Positions 26,624 to 34,642 of a stretch of 64,000 nucleotides of DNA are shown here, in pieces. Both the position numbers and the translations under genes were made by a program. The stretch is taken from NCBI RefSeq assembly GCF_030817495.1, contig NZ_JAUSZK010000001.1, forward strand, positions 248,001 through 312,000, given 5' to 3'. This DNA comes from Streptomyces sp. V3I7 (lineage in GTDB: Bacteria > Actinomycetota > Actinomycetes > Streptomycetales > Streptomycetaceae). The first letter of the stretch is position 1; each line of letters opens with the position of its first letter. The notes beneath the pieces were generated by a model, which ran no database searches, had not been told where the DNA came from, and saw nothing but the letters and a program-made list of their open reading frames with translations.

Positions 26624-26648
26624 GTACCCCGAGCGGGGCCCCACAGTC
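26624..26648 (-). promoter_or_regulatory. SigB-type promoter of the RsbW-like gene
   Basis: On the minus strand GACT, 15 bases, then GGGTAC matches the GNNT-N14-16-GGGTAC/T pattern exactly. The expected leader is about 40 bases. Confidence 0.6.
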
Positions 26649-27263
26649 CCGGTCGCGCGTTCGCGAACGCGCACACACGTGCCGCGGTGCTTGTCACCCG
26701 GACACGACGAGGGTATCGGAGCGGGTGGGGTGGGACAGCTCACACCAGGAGGAAGGGGAAGCGCCCGGCCAGCCCAGGGCTCCAGGGGCTGACCCGGGGC
26801 AGACGAGGGCGACGTCACGGTCCGCAGGGACGCCGACTGCGAGCCGGGGGCCGCCGGCAGCGGTTCCCAGTGGGACGCGAGCGTCAAAGGACGCGGGCTC
26901 GGCCTTGGGCACCCCGGGAACCCCGGCTCGGACGCCCACCGGACCGCTGCGGCTCGAGAGGAGGGCGACTCCTCCTTCGGCGGCTCCGAGGGCAGGCCTT
27001 GGCCGGGCCGCCGGGCGACTGGGGCGCCCCGGGCGACAGGCGCACCGGAGCCGGCTTCCCCTTGGGCGGCTTCACCGGGTCCACCCGGTGCTCCGGTCGC
27101 TGGGTGGGCTGGTCCTTGTGACCTTCGTCGCCCCGGTGCCGGTGGAACAGCAGCAGGTCCAGGGGCATGGTGGGCCAGGTGAGGCCGAGGTCTTCCAGGC
27201 CGGCAGCCCGGACCGGGGGCCGACGTGGGTGGGCCTCAAGCCGGGGCTCGTCAGCGCGCCGCT
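26649..27263. other. Region with little recognisable content
   Basis: Between the RsbW-like promoter and the transporter stop I see no recognisable gene. Only one short minus-strand frame (26884-27168) shows high third-position GC over its first 60 codons. It might be a decayed or lineage-specific gene. Confidence 0.4.
26884..27168 (-). CDS. Possible small proline-rich hypothetical protein
   Basis: The frame from an ATG at 27168 gives 94 residues starting MPLDLLLFHRHRGDEGH, with a Pro/Lys-rich middle. Third positions are almost all G/C until about codon 65 and then become mixed, as if the frame were lost. There is no good ribosome-binding site. It lies downstream of the transporter on the same strand. 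I do not recognise it. Confidence 0.22.
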   Translation of the reverse strand: MPLDLLLFHRHRGDEGHKDQPTQRPEHRVDPVKPPKGKPAPVRLSPGAPQSPGGPAKACPRSRRRRSRPPLEPQRSGGRPSRGSRGAQGRARVL

Positions 27264-29609
27264 CTACTTCCGCGTCGCGGCGGGTTCGTAGAGGCGGAGC
27301 ACGCGCGAGATCGCGAAGCCGTAGACGGCGGACAGGGCGGCGAGCATGCCCATGTTGCTCAGCCACGTCCCGGGCGAGTGCCGGAAGAACGGGTCGGCGG
27401 TCAGCGGGCCGGGGACGGTACGGGTCAGGTCGACGGTGCCGGCCATCGCGCCCAGGCCCCACCGCGAGGGCACCAGCCAGGACAGCTGCTCCAGGCCTGG
27501 CACGCCGTGCAGCTTGAGCAGGGCTCCGCAGAAGACGACCTGGACGAGGGTCAGCAGCACCAGAAGCGGTATCGTCGCCTTCTCCTTGCGGACCACGGCC
27601 GAGACCAGCAGGCCGAGCATCATCGAGGTGAAGGCGAGCAGGGCCACGGCGAGGGTGAGTTCGACGAGCGGTGGCATCAGCACGCCGCCGCGCGGGGCGT
27701 TGAGACCGACCCCGAGCAGGCCGACCAGGGTGAGCACCACCGCCTGGAGCACGGTGATCGCGCCGAGGACGACGACCTTCGACAGGAGGTACGCCGATCT
27801 GGGGAGGCCGACGGCCCGCTCCCGCTGGTAGATGACGCGTTCCCTGACCAGCTCGCGCACGGCGTCGGCGGTGCCGGTGAGCACGCCGCCGACGCACAGG
27901 GTGAGCACGACGTTCATCGCGGTCTGCGAGCTGAGGCTGCTCCCCGCGACGACCCGGGCCAGCGCGCCCATGACGAACGGCAGCCCGATGATGGTGGCGA
28001 GGAAGATCCGGTCGGCGCTGAGCGCCGCGGTGTAGCGGCGCACCAGGGTGCCGAACTGGGCGCCCCAGCTGCGCGGCCGGGGCGGTGGGCCCACCTCGAC
28101 CGGGGCGGTGCGCGGCACGTGCGGCTGGGCGGCGGAGCCGACGACGTACTGCTGGTGGTACCGCGAGGCGCGGAACTCGCCGGCCCAGTCGCGGTCGCGG
28201 TCCTGCTCGAACGCCTCGAAGGCCTGCGGCCAATGGTCGAAGCCGAAGAAGGGGAGGGCCTCGTCGGGGGGACCGTAGTAGGCGACGCCGCCGCCCGGCG
28301 CCAGCACGAGCAGGCGGTCGCAGACGCCGAGGCTGAGCGCGCTGTGGGTGACGACGATGACGGTGCGCCCGGTGCGGCCGTCGTCGGCGAGGCCGCGCAG
28401 CATCTGCATCACCGAGTGCTCCATGTCGGGGTCGAGGCCGGCGGTCGGCTCGTCGAGGAAGAGAAGGGACGGTTTGGTGAGCAGCTCCAGGGCGACGCTG
28501 ACCTGTTTGCGCTGGCCGCCGGAGAGGCTGTGCACGGGCTGCCGTATCCGTTCCCACAGCCCCAGTTCGCGGACGACCTCCTCGATCCGGTTCTCGCGCT
28601 CGGCCTTCGTGGTGTCCTCGGGGAAGCGCAGCTCGGCCGCGTGGTCGAGGGCACTGTGCGCGGTCAGCTGGACGTGCAGGATGTCGTCCTGGGGGACGAG
28701 GCCGATGCGCTGGCGCAGTTCGGCGTGGTCGCGGTAGAGGTCGCGGCCGTCGTAGAGGACGGTGCCGTGGTCGGCGGGCCGCTGTCCGGTGAGGGCGCCG
28801 AGCAGGGCGGACCTGCCCGCGCCGCTGGGGTCGACCACTCCGAGCAGGCACTTCTCCCCCACCGGGAAGGAGACGTGGTCGAGGAGGACCTTACGGCCGT
28901 GGTCGACGGTGACGGTGAGGTCCTGGACGTCGAGGGAGACCTCGCCGGTGTCGACGTACTCCTGGAGTCCGTCGCCGACGAGGCAGAACGCGGAGTGGCC
29001 GATGCCGATGATGTCGCCGGGGACGACGGGGGCGCGGGTGACGGGCCGGCCGTTGAGGAAGGTGCCGTTGTGGCTGCCGAGGTCGGCGATCTCGTACGTG
29101 CCGTCGGCGTGGGCGCACAGCTCGGCGTGCCGGCGGGAGACGAGCAGGTCGTCGACGACGAGGTCGCTGTCGGCGGCCCGGCCGATGCGGACGGTGCGGG
29201 TGGGCAGCGGCCGTACGGTGGCGGGCTTCCGGAAGGTCGCGGTCCGGGCGGGCATCGAGACGGCCGAGGGGCGCTCCGGGTCGGGGGCGGGGCAGGGGGC
29301 CAGCTGGGCGCGGGGGCCGTCGGCGGGGTTGCCGAAGCGCAGGACGCTGCCGGGTCCGATGTCGGAGGCGTTGACGCGGCGGCCGTCGGCGTAGGTGCCG
29401 TTGGTGCTCTGCTCGTCCTCGATCAGCCAGTGGCCGTCCGCGGGCCGCAGCACCGCGTGGTGCCACGAGACCCGGGCATCGTCGAGGACGATGTCGCTCA
29501 ACGGATCGCGTCCGACGTGGTAGTCGCGGCCCGGACTCATGATCGTGGAGCCCCTGTCGGTCTCCAGGACGAGTTCGGGCGCCGCCGGGGCGACCGACCG
29601 CTCCGCCAT
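27264..29609 (-). CDS. FHA-domain ABC transporter, ATPase and permease in one chain
   Basis: The 781-residue protein has two FHA phosphothreonine-binding domains (YHVGRDPLSDIVLDD with STNGTY; RIGRAADSDLVVDD with SHNGTF). An ABC ATPase of about 220 residues follows (signature LSGGQRKQ, Walker B LLFLDEPTAG), then an ABC-2-type membrane domain with about six helices. It resembles half-size ABCG-like exporters whose activity is tuned by Ser/Thr kinases. The Walker A reads DPSGAGRSALL: the invariant Lys is Arg (codon AGG), which would be expected to impair ATP hydrolysis. The ATG at 29609 is seven bases from a perfect -10, so the message is probably leaderless. Confidence 0.9.
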   Translation of the reverse strand: MAERSVAPAAPELVLETDRGSTIMSPGRDYHVGRDPLSDIVLDDARVSWHHAVLRPADGHWLIEDEQSTNGTYADGRRVNASDIGPGSVLRFGNPADGPRAQLAPCPAPDPERPSAVSMPARTATFRKPATVRPLPTRTVRIGRAADSDLVVDDLLVSRRHAELCAHADGTYEIADLGSHNGTFLNGRPVTRAPVVPGDIIGIGHSAFCLVGDGLQEYVDTGEVSLDVQDLTVTVDHGRKVLLDHVSFPVGEKCLLGVVDPSGAGRSALLGALTGQRPADHGTVLYDGRDLYRDHAELRQRIGLVPQDDILHVQLTAHSALDHAAELRFPEDTTKAERENRIEEVVRELGLWERIRQPVHSLSGGQRKQVSVALELLTKPSLLFLDEPTAGLDPDMEHSVMQMLRGLADDGRTGRTVIVVTHSALSLGVCDRLLVLAPGGGVAYYGPPDEALPFFGFDHWPQAFEAFEQDRDRDWAGEFRASRYHQQYVVGSAAQPHVPRTAPVEVGPPPRPRSWGAQFGTLVRRYTAALSADRIFLATIIGLPFVMGALARVVAGSSLSSQTAMNVVLTLCVGGVLTGTADAVRELVRERVIYQRERAVGLPRSAYLLSKVVVLGAITVLQAVVLTLVGLLGVGLNAPRGGVLMPPLVELTLAVALLAFTSMMLGLLVSAVVRKEKATIPLLVLLTLVQVVFCGALLKLHGVPGLEQLSWLVPSRWGLGAMAGTVDLTRTVPGPLTADPFFRHSPGTWLSNMGMLAALSAVYGFAISRVLRLYEPAATRK

Positions 29610-29616
29610 GGCCAGA

Positions 29617-29622
29617 ATTCTA
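29617..29622 (-). promoter_or_regulatory. -10 box of the transporter gene (leaderless transcript)
   Basis: TAGAAT on the minus strand ends seven bases before the ATG. No clear -35 and no ribosome-binding site are seen. Confidence 0.5.
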
Positions 29623-29700
29623 CCGATTCGCTCAGATGTGCGCCGGGCGGACACGGAGAGCGGGAGCGGGAGCGGCCGTGGAAGCGAGGGGGCGGGCGGC

Positions 29701-29721
29701 AGATGCCAGATGCCAGATGCC
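29701..29721. repeat. Three copies of AGATGCC
   Basis: A heptamer tandem repeat just beyond the stop of the two-TTA gene; a related TGTCAGATGTCAG follows. Confidence 0.8.
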
Positions 29722-29732
29722 AGTGTCAGATG

Positions 29733-30158
29733 TCAGGCCACGGGAACGATGAGCGCCGGCAGGGTGCGGTGCATGCGCTGCATCCGCAGGGCATCGACGG
29801 ACTCCGCGAGGAGCTCGTACTCGGTGGTGTCGTCGCGGGTGGCGATCCGCACCAATCGTCCGCCGGCCAATTCCTCGGCGACGAGCCCTTGTTGGCCGAC
29901 GTCGGCGCACCAGGCGCGCAGTTTGGCGGGCACGTCGGGCACGGTGTCGGCCACGGGGACGAGCACGCCGGTCGGTAAGTTCGAGGTCTCGGGGCTCGGG
30001 TCGAGGCGTTCGGCGATCCAGGAGGCGCGGTCGCGTAACCACCACAGCGCCAACGCCAGGGTCGGTGCCCGGTAGGTGCCGAGCGGTACCCCGATGCGCC
30101 GGCCGTCGCAGGTGCCGTACGCGGTGACGTGGCACAGGAATTCGTCGTGCACGCTCAT
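29733..30158 (-). CDS. Hypothetical protein with two TTA codons
   Basis: I do not recognise this 141-residue protein. It begins SVHDEFLCHVTAYGTCDG, has a Trp-rich middle (LALWWLRDRASWIAERL) and no signal or membrane helix. It contains two TTA leucine codons (complement of 30036-30038 and 29976-29978), which in Streptomyces make translation depend on the bldA tRNA. Third-position GC is lower than in its neighbours. GGGGGAG lies close before the ATG. A plausible promoter is at 30242-30269, and the upstream region is unusually AT-rich with a perfect 15-bp palindrome. Confidence 0.7.
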   Translation of the reverse strand: MSVHDEFLCHVTAYGTCDGRRIGVPLGTYRAPTLALALWWLRDRASWIAERLDPSPETSNLPTGVLVPVADTVPDVPAKLRAWCADVGQQGLVAEELAGGRLVRIATRDDTTEYELLAESVDALRMQRMHRTLPALIVPVA

Positions 30159-30241
30159 CACTCCCCCGTCGCGCAGTTCGCGGGTGGCGGCTTGCCTCGC
30201 TTTCTGGTGGTTCCCGTGCGGCAAAATGCCCCCGGAGTTCG

Positions 30242-30269
30242 AGTATCTTCACTCTTGAAACACTGTCAC
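30242..30269 (-). promoter_or_regulatory. Promoter of the two-TTA gene
   Basis: On the minus strand GTGACA and GATACT are 16 bases apart, giving a leader of about 80 bases. Confidence 0.45.
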
Positions 30270-30371
30270 CATGACTTTTTGGCCAGTCTCTTGACATATA
30301 CGCCGACTGTGACGGCCGAAATGAATACGGTCGCCGCGGTGTGTCACCACGGCGACCGAGAGGCGCCTTGC

Positions 30372-30386
30372 ATTACCTGAGGTAAT
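30372..30386. promoter_or_regulatory. Perfect palindrome ATTACCTGAGGTAAT
   Basis: Seven-base arms around a central G, AT-rich in a GC-rich genome. It lies between the aldo/keto reductase stop and the two-TTA gene promoter and looks like a protein-binding site. Confidence 0.45.
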
Positions 30387-30407
30387 CCGCCGGTTTCCGA
30401 CGGCGGA
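30386..30407 (-). terminator. Weak hairpin after the aldo/keto reductase
   Basis: TCCGCCG and CGGCGGA form a 7-bp stem with an eight-base loop just beyond the reductase stop. Confidence 0.4.
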
Positions 30408-30415
30408 GTTCGGGA

Positions 30416-31408
30416 CTAACGTCCGATGATGGCGTCGATCCTGGCCAGTTCGTCCGCGTCGAAGTCGAGGTTGCGGATCGTGGCGACGCTGTCCTCGATC
30501 TGTCGCGCGCTGCTCGCGCCGACGAGCGCCGAGGTGACGCGGCCGCCGCGCAGCACCCAGGCCAGGGCGAGTTGGGCCAGGCTCTGGCCGCGGTCCTTGG
30601 CGAGCGTGTCGAGGGCGCGCAGCTTGTCCACCAGTTCCCCGGTCACCGCGTCCGAGGAGAGGAAGGGGCTGTCGCTCGCGGCGCGGGAACCCTCGGGGAT
30701 TCCGTCGAGGTAGCGGTCGGTGAGCAGGCCCTGCTCCAGCGGGGAGTAGACGATCGAGCCGACCTGGAGTTCGTCGAGGACGTCGAGGACGCCCTCGTCC
30801 TCGGGGCGGCGGTCGAGCATCGAGTAGCGGGGCTGGTGGATGAGCAGCGGGGTGCCGAGGTCGGCGAGGATACGGGCGGCCTGGCGGGTCTGCTCCGCCG
30901 AGTAGTTGGAGAGGCCGACGTACAGCGCCTTTCCCTGCTGGACCGCGGTGTGCAGGGCCCCCATCGTCTCCTCCAGCGGAGTCCTGGGGTCCGGCCGGTG
31001 CGAGTAGAAGATGTCGACGTAGTCCAGGCCCATCCGCTTCAGGCTCTGGTCGAGAGAGGACAGTACGTACTTGCGCGAGCCCCATTCACCGTACGGGCCG
31101 GGCCACATGAGGTGGCCCGCCTTGGTGGAGATGACCAGCTCGTCGCGGTACGGCGCGAAGTCCGTGGCGAGCGCCTCGCCGAGGGCGGACTCGGCTGAAC
31201 CGGGCGGCGGGCCGTAGTTGTTGGCCAGGTCGAAGTGGGTGACGCCGAGGTCGAAGGCGCTGCGCAGGATGGCCCGCTGCGTCTCGACGGGGCGGTCCGG
31301 GCCGAAGTTGTGCCACAGGCCCAGCGACAGGGCGGGAAGCTCGAGGCCGCTGCGGCCGCTGCGCCGGTAGGGCATATCGGCGTAACGGTCGGGGTGTGCG
31401 GTGTACAA
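30416..31408 (-). CDS. Aldo/keto reductase, L-glyceraldehyde-3-phosphate reductase (YghZ-like) type
   Basis: This 330-residue NADPH-dependent reductase has MPYRRSGRSGLELPALSLGL and LWHNFG at the start, the catalytic Asp/Tyr in HFDLANNYGPPPGSAE, Lys in ISTKAGHLMWPGPYG, His in FYSHRPDP and ALVGASSARQIEDSV at the end. YghZ-like enzymes reduce L-glyceraldehyde 3-phosphate, methylglyoxal and related aldehydes. The start is a TTG at 31408 with TGGAG five to nine bases ahead, giving the normal family length. It is divergent from a LysR gene that may regulate it. Confidence 0.9.
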   Translation of the reverse strand: MYTAHPDRYADMPYRRSGRSGLELPALSLGLWHNFGPDRPVETQRAILRSAFDLGVTHFDLANNYGPPPGSAESALGEALATDFAPYRDELVISTKAGHLMWPGPYGEWGSRKYVLSSLDQSLKRMGLDYVDIFYSHRPDPRTPLEETMGALHTAVQQGKALYVGLSNYSAEQTRQAARILADLGTPLLIHQPRYSMLDRRPEDEGVLDVLDELQVGSIVYSPLEQGLLTDRYLDGIPEGSRAASDSPFLSSDAVTGELVDKLRALDTLAKDRGQSLAQLALAWVLRGGRVTSALVGASSARQIEDSVATIRNLDFDADELARIDAIIGR

Positions 31409-31484
31409 CGCGACTCCAGAGGGTTGGCACACGGTCTGACCCTGCCACTCTTCCCCGAGCCCGGTGCAGCGGTCCAACAGAAGA

Positions 31485-31505
31485 ATCCGATGGAATTGTG
31501 CGGAT
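31485..31505. promoter_or_regulatory. Candidate LysR box
   Basis: ATCCG and CGGAT form an inverted repeat with an 11-base spacer, as expected of a T-N11-A LysR site. It is 14-34 bases before the LysR start, between divergent genes. Confidence 0.45.
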
Positions 31506-31518
31506 AGGCTTCTCAATC

Positions 31519-32436
31519 ATGGAACTGCGTCATCTCCAGCATTTCGTCGCGGTCGCCGAGGACCGGCACTTCACCCGGGCCGCCGAGCGGTTGATGGTGT
31601 CCCAGTCGGGGCTGTCTGCCTCGATCCGGTCGCTGGAACGGGAGTTGCGGGCGCCCCTGTTCGTCCGGACGACCCGGCGGGTGACGCTGACCGAGGCGGG
31701 GCGTGCGCTGCTGGCGGAGGCGGAGCGGATCCTGGCGCAGGTGCGGGCGGCGCACGAGGCGGTCGCGGCGGTGCAGGGCGTGCTGCGCGGGACGCTGTCG
31801 CTGGGCACCGAGCAGTGCATCGCCGGGGTGCGGGTGGCGCGGCTGCTGGCGGCGTTCCGGCGTCGTCATCCCGACGTGGAGATCCGGCTGCGGCAGGCGG
31901 GCTCGGGCGCGCTGGCCGAGGAGGTCGCGGCGGGCCGGCTCGACCTGGCCTTCGCCTACCGGATGCAGGACGACACCGACCAGTTGCGCTCGGTGGCGTT
32001 GACCAGCGAGCCGATGACCGTGCTGTGCCATCCGAGCCACCCGCTGGCCACGGCCGGTGAGCCGCTCACCCCGGACGCGGTCGGCGGCGAGGTCTTCGTC
32101 GACTTCCATCCCGACTGGGGCCCGCGCCGCATCACCGACGCCGCGTTCGCCGCGGCCGGGGTGCGCCGTACGGTCGCCCTGGAGGTCAACGACGTGCACG
32201 GTCTGCTGGACCTGGTCGACGAGAACCTCGGCATCGCCGCCGTGCCCCGGCACTTCCGCCACAAGCGGCCCTCGCTCACCGCGCTTCCCGTCCGGGGCGC
32301 ACCCGGGGCGACGTACGAGTCGGTCGCCCTGTTGCCGCCCGCGCGGGGCACCAGCCCGGCGGCCCGCGCGCTGATCACCCTGCTGGAGACGCGGGACGGC
32401 GACACAGGGGGCATCGAGGCGAACGGGGGCGCGTGA
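31519..32436 (+). CDS. LysR-family transcriptional regulator
   Basis: The 305-residue protein has the LysR winged HTH at its N-terminus (ELRHLQHFVAVAEDRHFTRA, then SQSGLSASIRSLERELRAPL and RRVTLTEAG). A two-lobed periplasmic-binding-like effector domain runs from about residue 90. The ATG at 31519 is eight bases from a TAGGCT -10-like hexamer, so the transcript may be almost leaderless. Divergence from the aldo/keto reductase, with an inverted repeat in the 110-base gap, suggests it controls that gene and itself. Confidence 0.9.
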   Translation: MELRHLQHFVAVAEDRHFTRAAERLMVSQSGLSASIRSLERELRAPLFVRTTRRVTLTEAGRALLAEAERILAQVRAAHEAVAAVQGVLRGTLSLGTEQCIAGVRVARLLAAFRRRHPDVEIRLRQAGSGALAEEVAAGRLDLAFAYRMQDDTDQLRSVALTSEPMTVLCHPSHPLATAGEPLTPDAVGGEVFVDFHPDWGPRRITDAAFAAAGVRRTVALEVNDVHGLLDLVDENLGIAAVPRHFRHKRPSLTALPVRGAPGATYESVALLPPARGTSPAARALITLLETRDGDTGGIEANGGA

Positions 32437-32445
32437 GGGAGCGCG

Positions 32446-32973
32446 ATGCCGGATGGTGGTCGTATGCACGCACGGGACATCCTCATCGACGGCTTCGGCC
32501 GCATCCAGGAAGAGGTCCAGGCGGTCGTCGACGGCCTGGACCCCGACGACCTCGCCTACCGCCCCGCGCCCGACGCCAACTCCATCGCCTGGCTGATCTG
32601 GCACCTCACCCGCGTCCAGGACGACCACATCGCCGACGCCTTCGACCTGGACCAGGTGTGGCTGTCACAGGGCTGGGACAAGCGGTTCGGTCTCGACCTG
32701 CCGCGCCACGACACGGGGTACGGGCACACCCCCGCCAAGGTCGCCAAGGTGCGGGTGGACTCGGGCGACCTGCTGACCGGGTACTACGACGCCGTGCACG
32801 AGCAGACCCTCGGGGTGCTGCGCGACCTCGCCGCCAAGGATCTCGGACGCGTCGTGGACGAGCGCTGGGATCCGCCGGTCACCCTCGGCGTACGGCTGGT
32901 CAGCGTCCTGTCCGACGATCTCCAGCACGTCGGACAGGCCGCCTATGTGCGTGGGCTGCTTCAGGGCGTGTGA
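32446..32973 (+). CDS. DinB/DUF664 family protein (mycothiol-dependent transferase-like)
   Basis: The 175-residue protein has the DinB four-helix-bundle pattern with its metal-binding residues: LIWHLTRVQDDHIAD near residue 45 and SDDLQHVGQAAYVRG near 155. In actinomycetes DinB-fold proteins include mycothiol S-transferases and detoxification enzymes. GAGGGAG precedes the ATG at 32446, ten bases after the LysR stop; an ATG at 32464 (MHARDILIDG) is also plausible and nearer the family start. It is probably cotranscribed with lysR. Confidence 0.82.
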   Translation: MPDGGRMHARDILIDGFGRIQEEVQAVVDGLDPDDLAYRPAPDANSIAWLIWHLTRVQDDHIADAFDLDQVWLSQGWDKRFGLDLPRHDTGYGHTPAKVAKVRVDSGDLLTGYYDAVHEQTLGVLRDLAAKDLGRVVDERWDPPVTLGVRLVSVLSDDLQHVGQAAYVRGLLQGV

Positions 32974-32979
32974 CCGGGT

Positions 32980-34050
32980 TCAGAGCGCGGCCGCGTACCC
33001 GGGCAGGATCACGTCCTCGATGAGGGCCTTGCGCTCGTCGAAGGGGATGAACGCGCTCTTGACGGCGTTCACTGTGACGGTGCGCAGGTCCTCGACCGTC
33101 CAGCCCGCCTCTTCGACCAGCAGCGACATCTCGCGGGTCATCGTCGTGCCGGAGACCAGGCGGTTGTCGGTGTTGAGGGTGACCCGGAAGCCCAGGTCCT
33201 TCAGGGCCGTGATCGGGTGCGCGGCGATCGAAGTGGCGCAGCCCGTCTGGAGGTTGGACGTGGGGCACATCTCCAGGGCGATCCGGCGGTCGCGCACCCA
33301 GCCGGCGAGGTGGCCGAGCTTGCCGTCGACGATGTCCTCGGTGATGCGCACGCCGTGGCCAAGACGCTGGGCGCCGCACATCTGGACGGCCTGGTGGATG
33401 CTGGGCAGGCCGTAGGCCTCACCGGCGTGGATGGTGAACGGCACGCTCTCATGGCGCAGGCGCTCGAAGGCGGCCAGGTGGTCGGCGGCCGGGAAGCCGT
33501 TCTCGGCGCCGGCGATGTCGAAGCCGACGACACCGGCGTCGCGGTAGGCGACGGCGAGCTCGGCGGCCTCGCCGACGCGGTCGAACATCCGCATGCCGCA
33601 GAGCAGGGTGCCGACGCGGACGGGCGTCCCGGCGGCGGCCGCCTTGGCCATACCGGCGGCGAGACCCTCCTGGACGGCCTCGACGACCTCGTTCAGGGTC
33701 AGCCCGCCGGTGGTGTTCAGCTCGGGGGCGTAGCGCACCTCGGCGTAGACGACGCCGTCGGCGGCGAGGTCCAGGACGTACTCCTCGGCGGTGCGCAGCA
33801 GGCCCTCGCGGGTCTGCATGACGGCGAGGGTGTGCTCGAAGGTGGCGATGTAGCGCACCAGGTCACCGGAGCCCGCGGCCTCGACGTACCAGGCGGCCAG
33901 CTCGTCGGGGTCGGTGGTGGGGAGCTTGTGCCCGACCTCGGCCGCGAGCTCGATGACGGTGGCGGGGCGCAGGCCGCCGTCGAGGTGGTCGTGCAGCACG
34001 GCCTTGGGGAGCCGGCGGAGGGTGTCGGTGTCGATGCGGGGCGCGGTCAT
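32980..34050 (-). CDS. add: Adenosine deaminase
   Basis: The 356-residue purine-salvage enzyme deaminates adenosine to inosine. Zinc and catalytic residues are in place: [10 protein letters not shown] (HxH), [16 protein letters not shown] and [12 protein letters not shown] (the last metal Asp). GAGGAA lies eight bases before the ATG at 34050. It is convergent with the DinB gene, six bases apart, and followed upstream by a frameshifted VOC gene on the same strand. Confidence 0.95.
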   Translation of the reverse strand: MTAPRIDTDTLRRLPKAVLHDHLDGGLRPATVIELAAEVGHKLPTTDPDELAAWYVEAAGSGDLVRYIATFEHTLAVMQTREGLLRTAEEYVLDLAADGVVYAEVRYAPELNTTGGLTLNEVVEAVQEGLAAGMAKAAAAGTPVRVGTLLCGMRMFDRVGEAAELAVAYRDAGVVGFDIAGAENGFPAADHLAAFERLRHESVPFTIHAGEAYGLPSIHQAVQMCGAQRLGHGVRITEDIVDGKLGHLAGWVRDRRIALEMCPTSNLQTGCATSIAAHPITALKDLGFRVTLNTDNRLVSGTTMTREMSLLVEEAGWTVEDLRTVTVNAVKSAFIPFDERKALIEDVILPGYAAAL

Positions 34051-34090
34051 GCGGGCATTCCTCAGCAAGTGGTGCGGTGGTGGAGGGCGG

Positions 34091-34485
34091 TCAGGCGGTG
34101 GCGGGCTGGAGCAGGTCCCAGCGGTTGCCGTACAGGTCCTGGAAGACGGCGACCGTGCCGTACGGCTCGTGCCGCGGCGCTTCCAGGAAGGTCACGCCGG
34201 CGGCGCTCATCCGGGCGTGGTCGCGGGCGAAGGCGTCGGTTGCAGGAAGAACCCGACGCGCCCGCCGGTCTGGTCACCGACGCGCGCCCGCTGCTCCTCG
34301 TCCTTGGCCCGGGCGAGAAGCAGCCCGGTGCCCTGCCCCTCGGTCCCCGGCTCGACCACGACCCACCGCGAACCGTCGGCCCGCGGCTCGTCCGCGACCA
34401 GCCGGAACCCAAGGGCCTCGGTGTAGAACCGGATCGCCTCGTCGTAGTCGTCGACGACAAGGGTGACCAGGGCGACGTGTCTCAT
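34091..34485 (-). pseudogene. VOC family gene with a one-base frameshift
   Basis: Residues 1-79 (MRHVALVTLVVDDYDEAIRF to GGRVGFFLQ) are a normal VOC start. The continuation [18 protein letters not shown], ending [13 protein letters not shown] and a TGA at 34091-34093, is in the next frame. The break is near 34239-34244, where CTGCAACCGAC would read through as CTG-CAx-ACC-GAC with one more base. It is either a recent pseudogene or a sequencing error, because the rest is intact. It lies 40 bases upstream of the adenosine deaminase start. Confidence 0.82.
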
Positions 34486-34642
34486 CGGGGCCTTTCGGTG
34501 CTGCGCGCGGAGGCGGTGACGGTGCTGGTTAGCGCGTGAGGTTATACGTAAAACGAAGTGGACGCCAGTCGGTTGTGATAGGGGGCGTGACGAGGGGGCG
34601 CGTGGGGCGTGACAGCAACGGCGAGTGGCCGCGGCACAGAGG

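Noticed and set aside
26572..27291. Plus-strand 239-residue open frame
   Set aside because: Mixed third-position bases, no ribosome-binding site, no family resemblance.
29701..29721. CRISPR-like short repeats
   Set aside because: Three heptamers in direct tandem with no spacers; a simple microsatellite.
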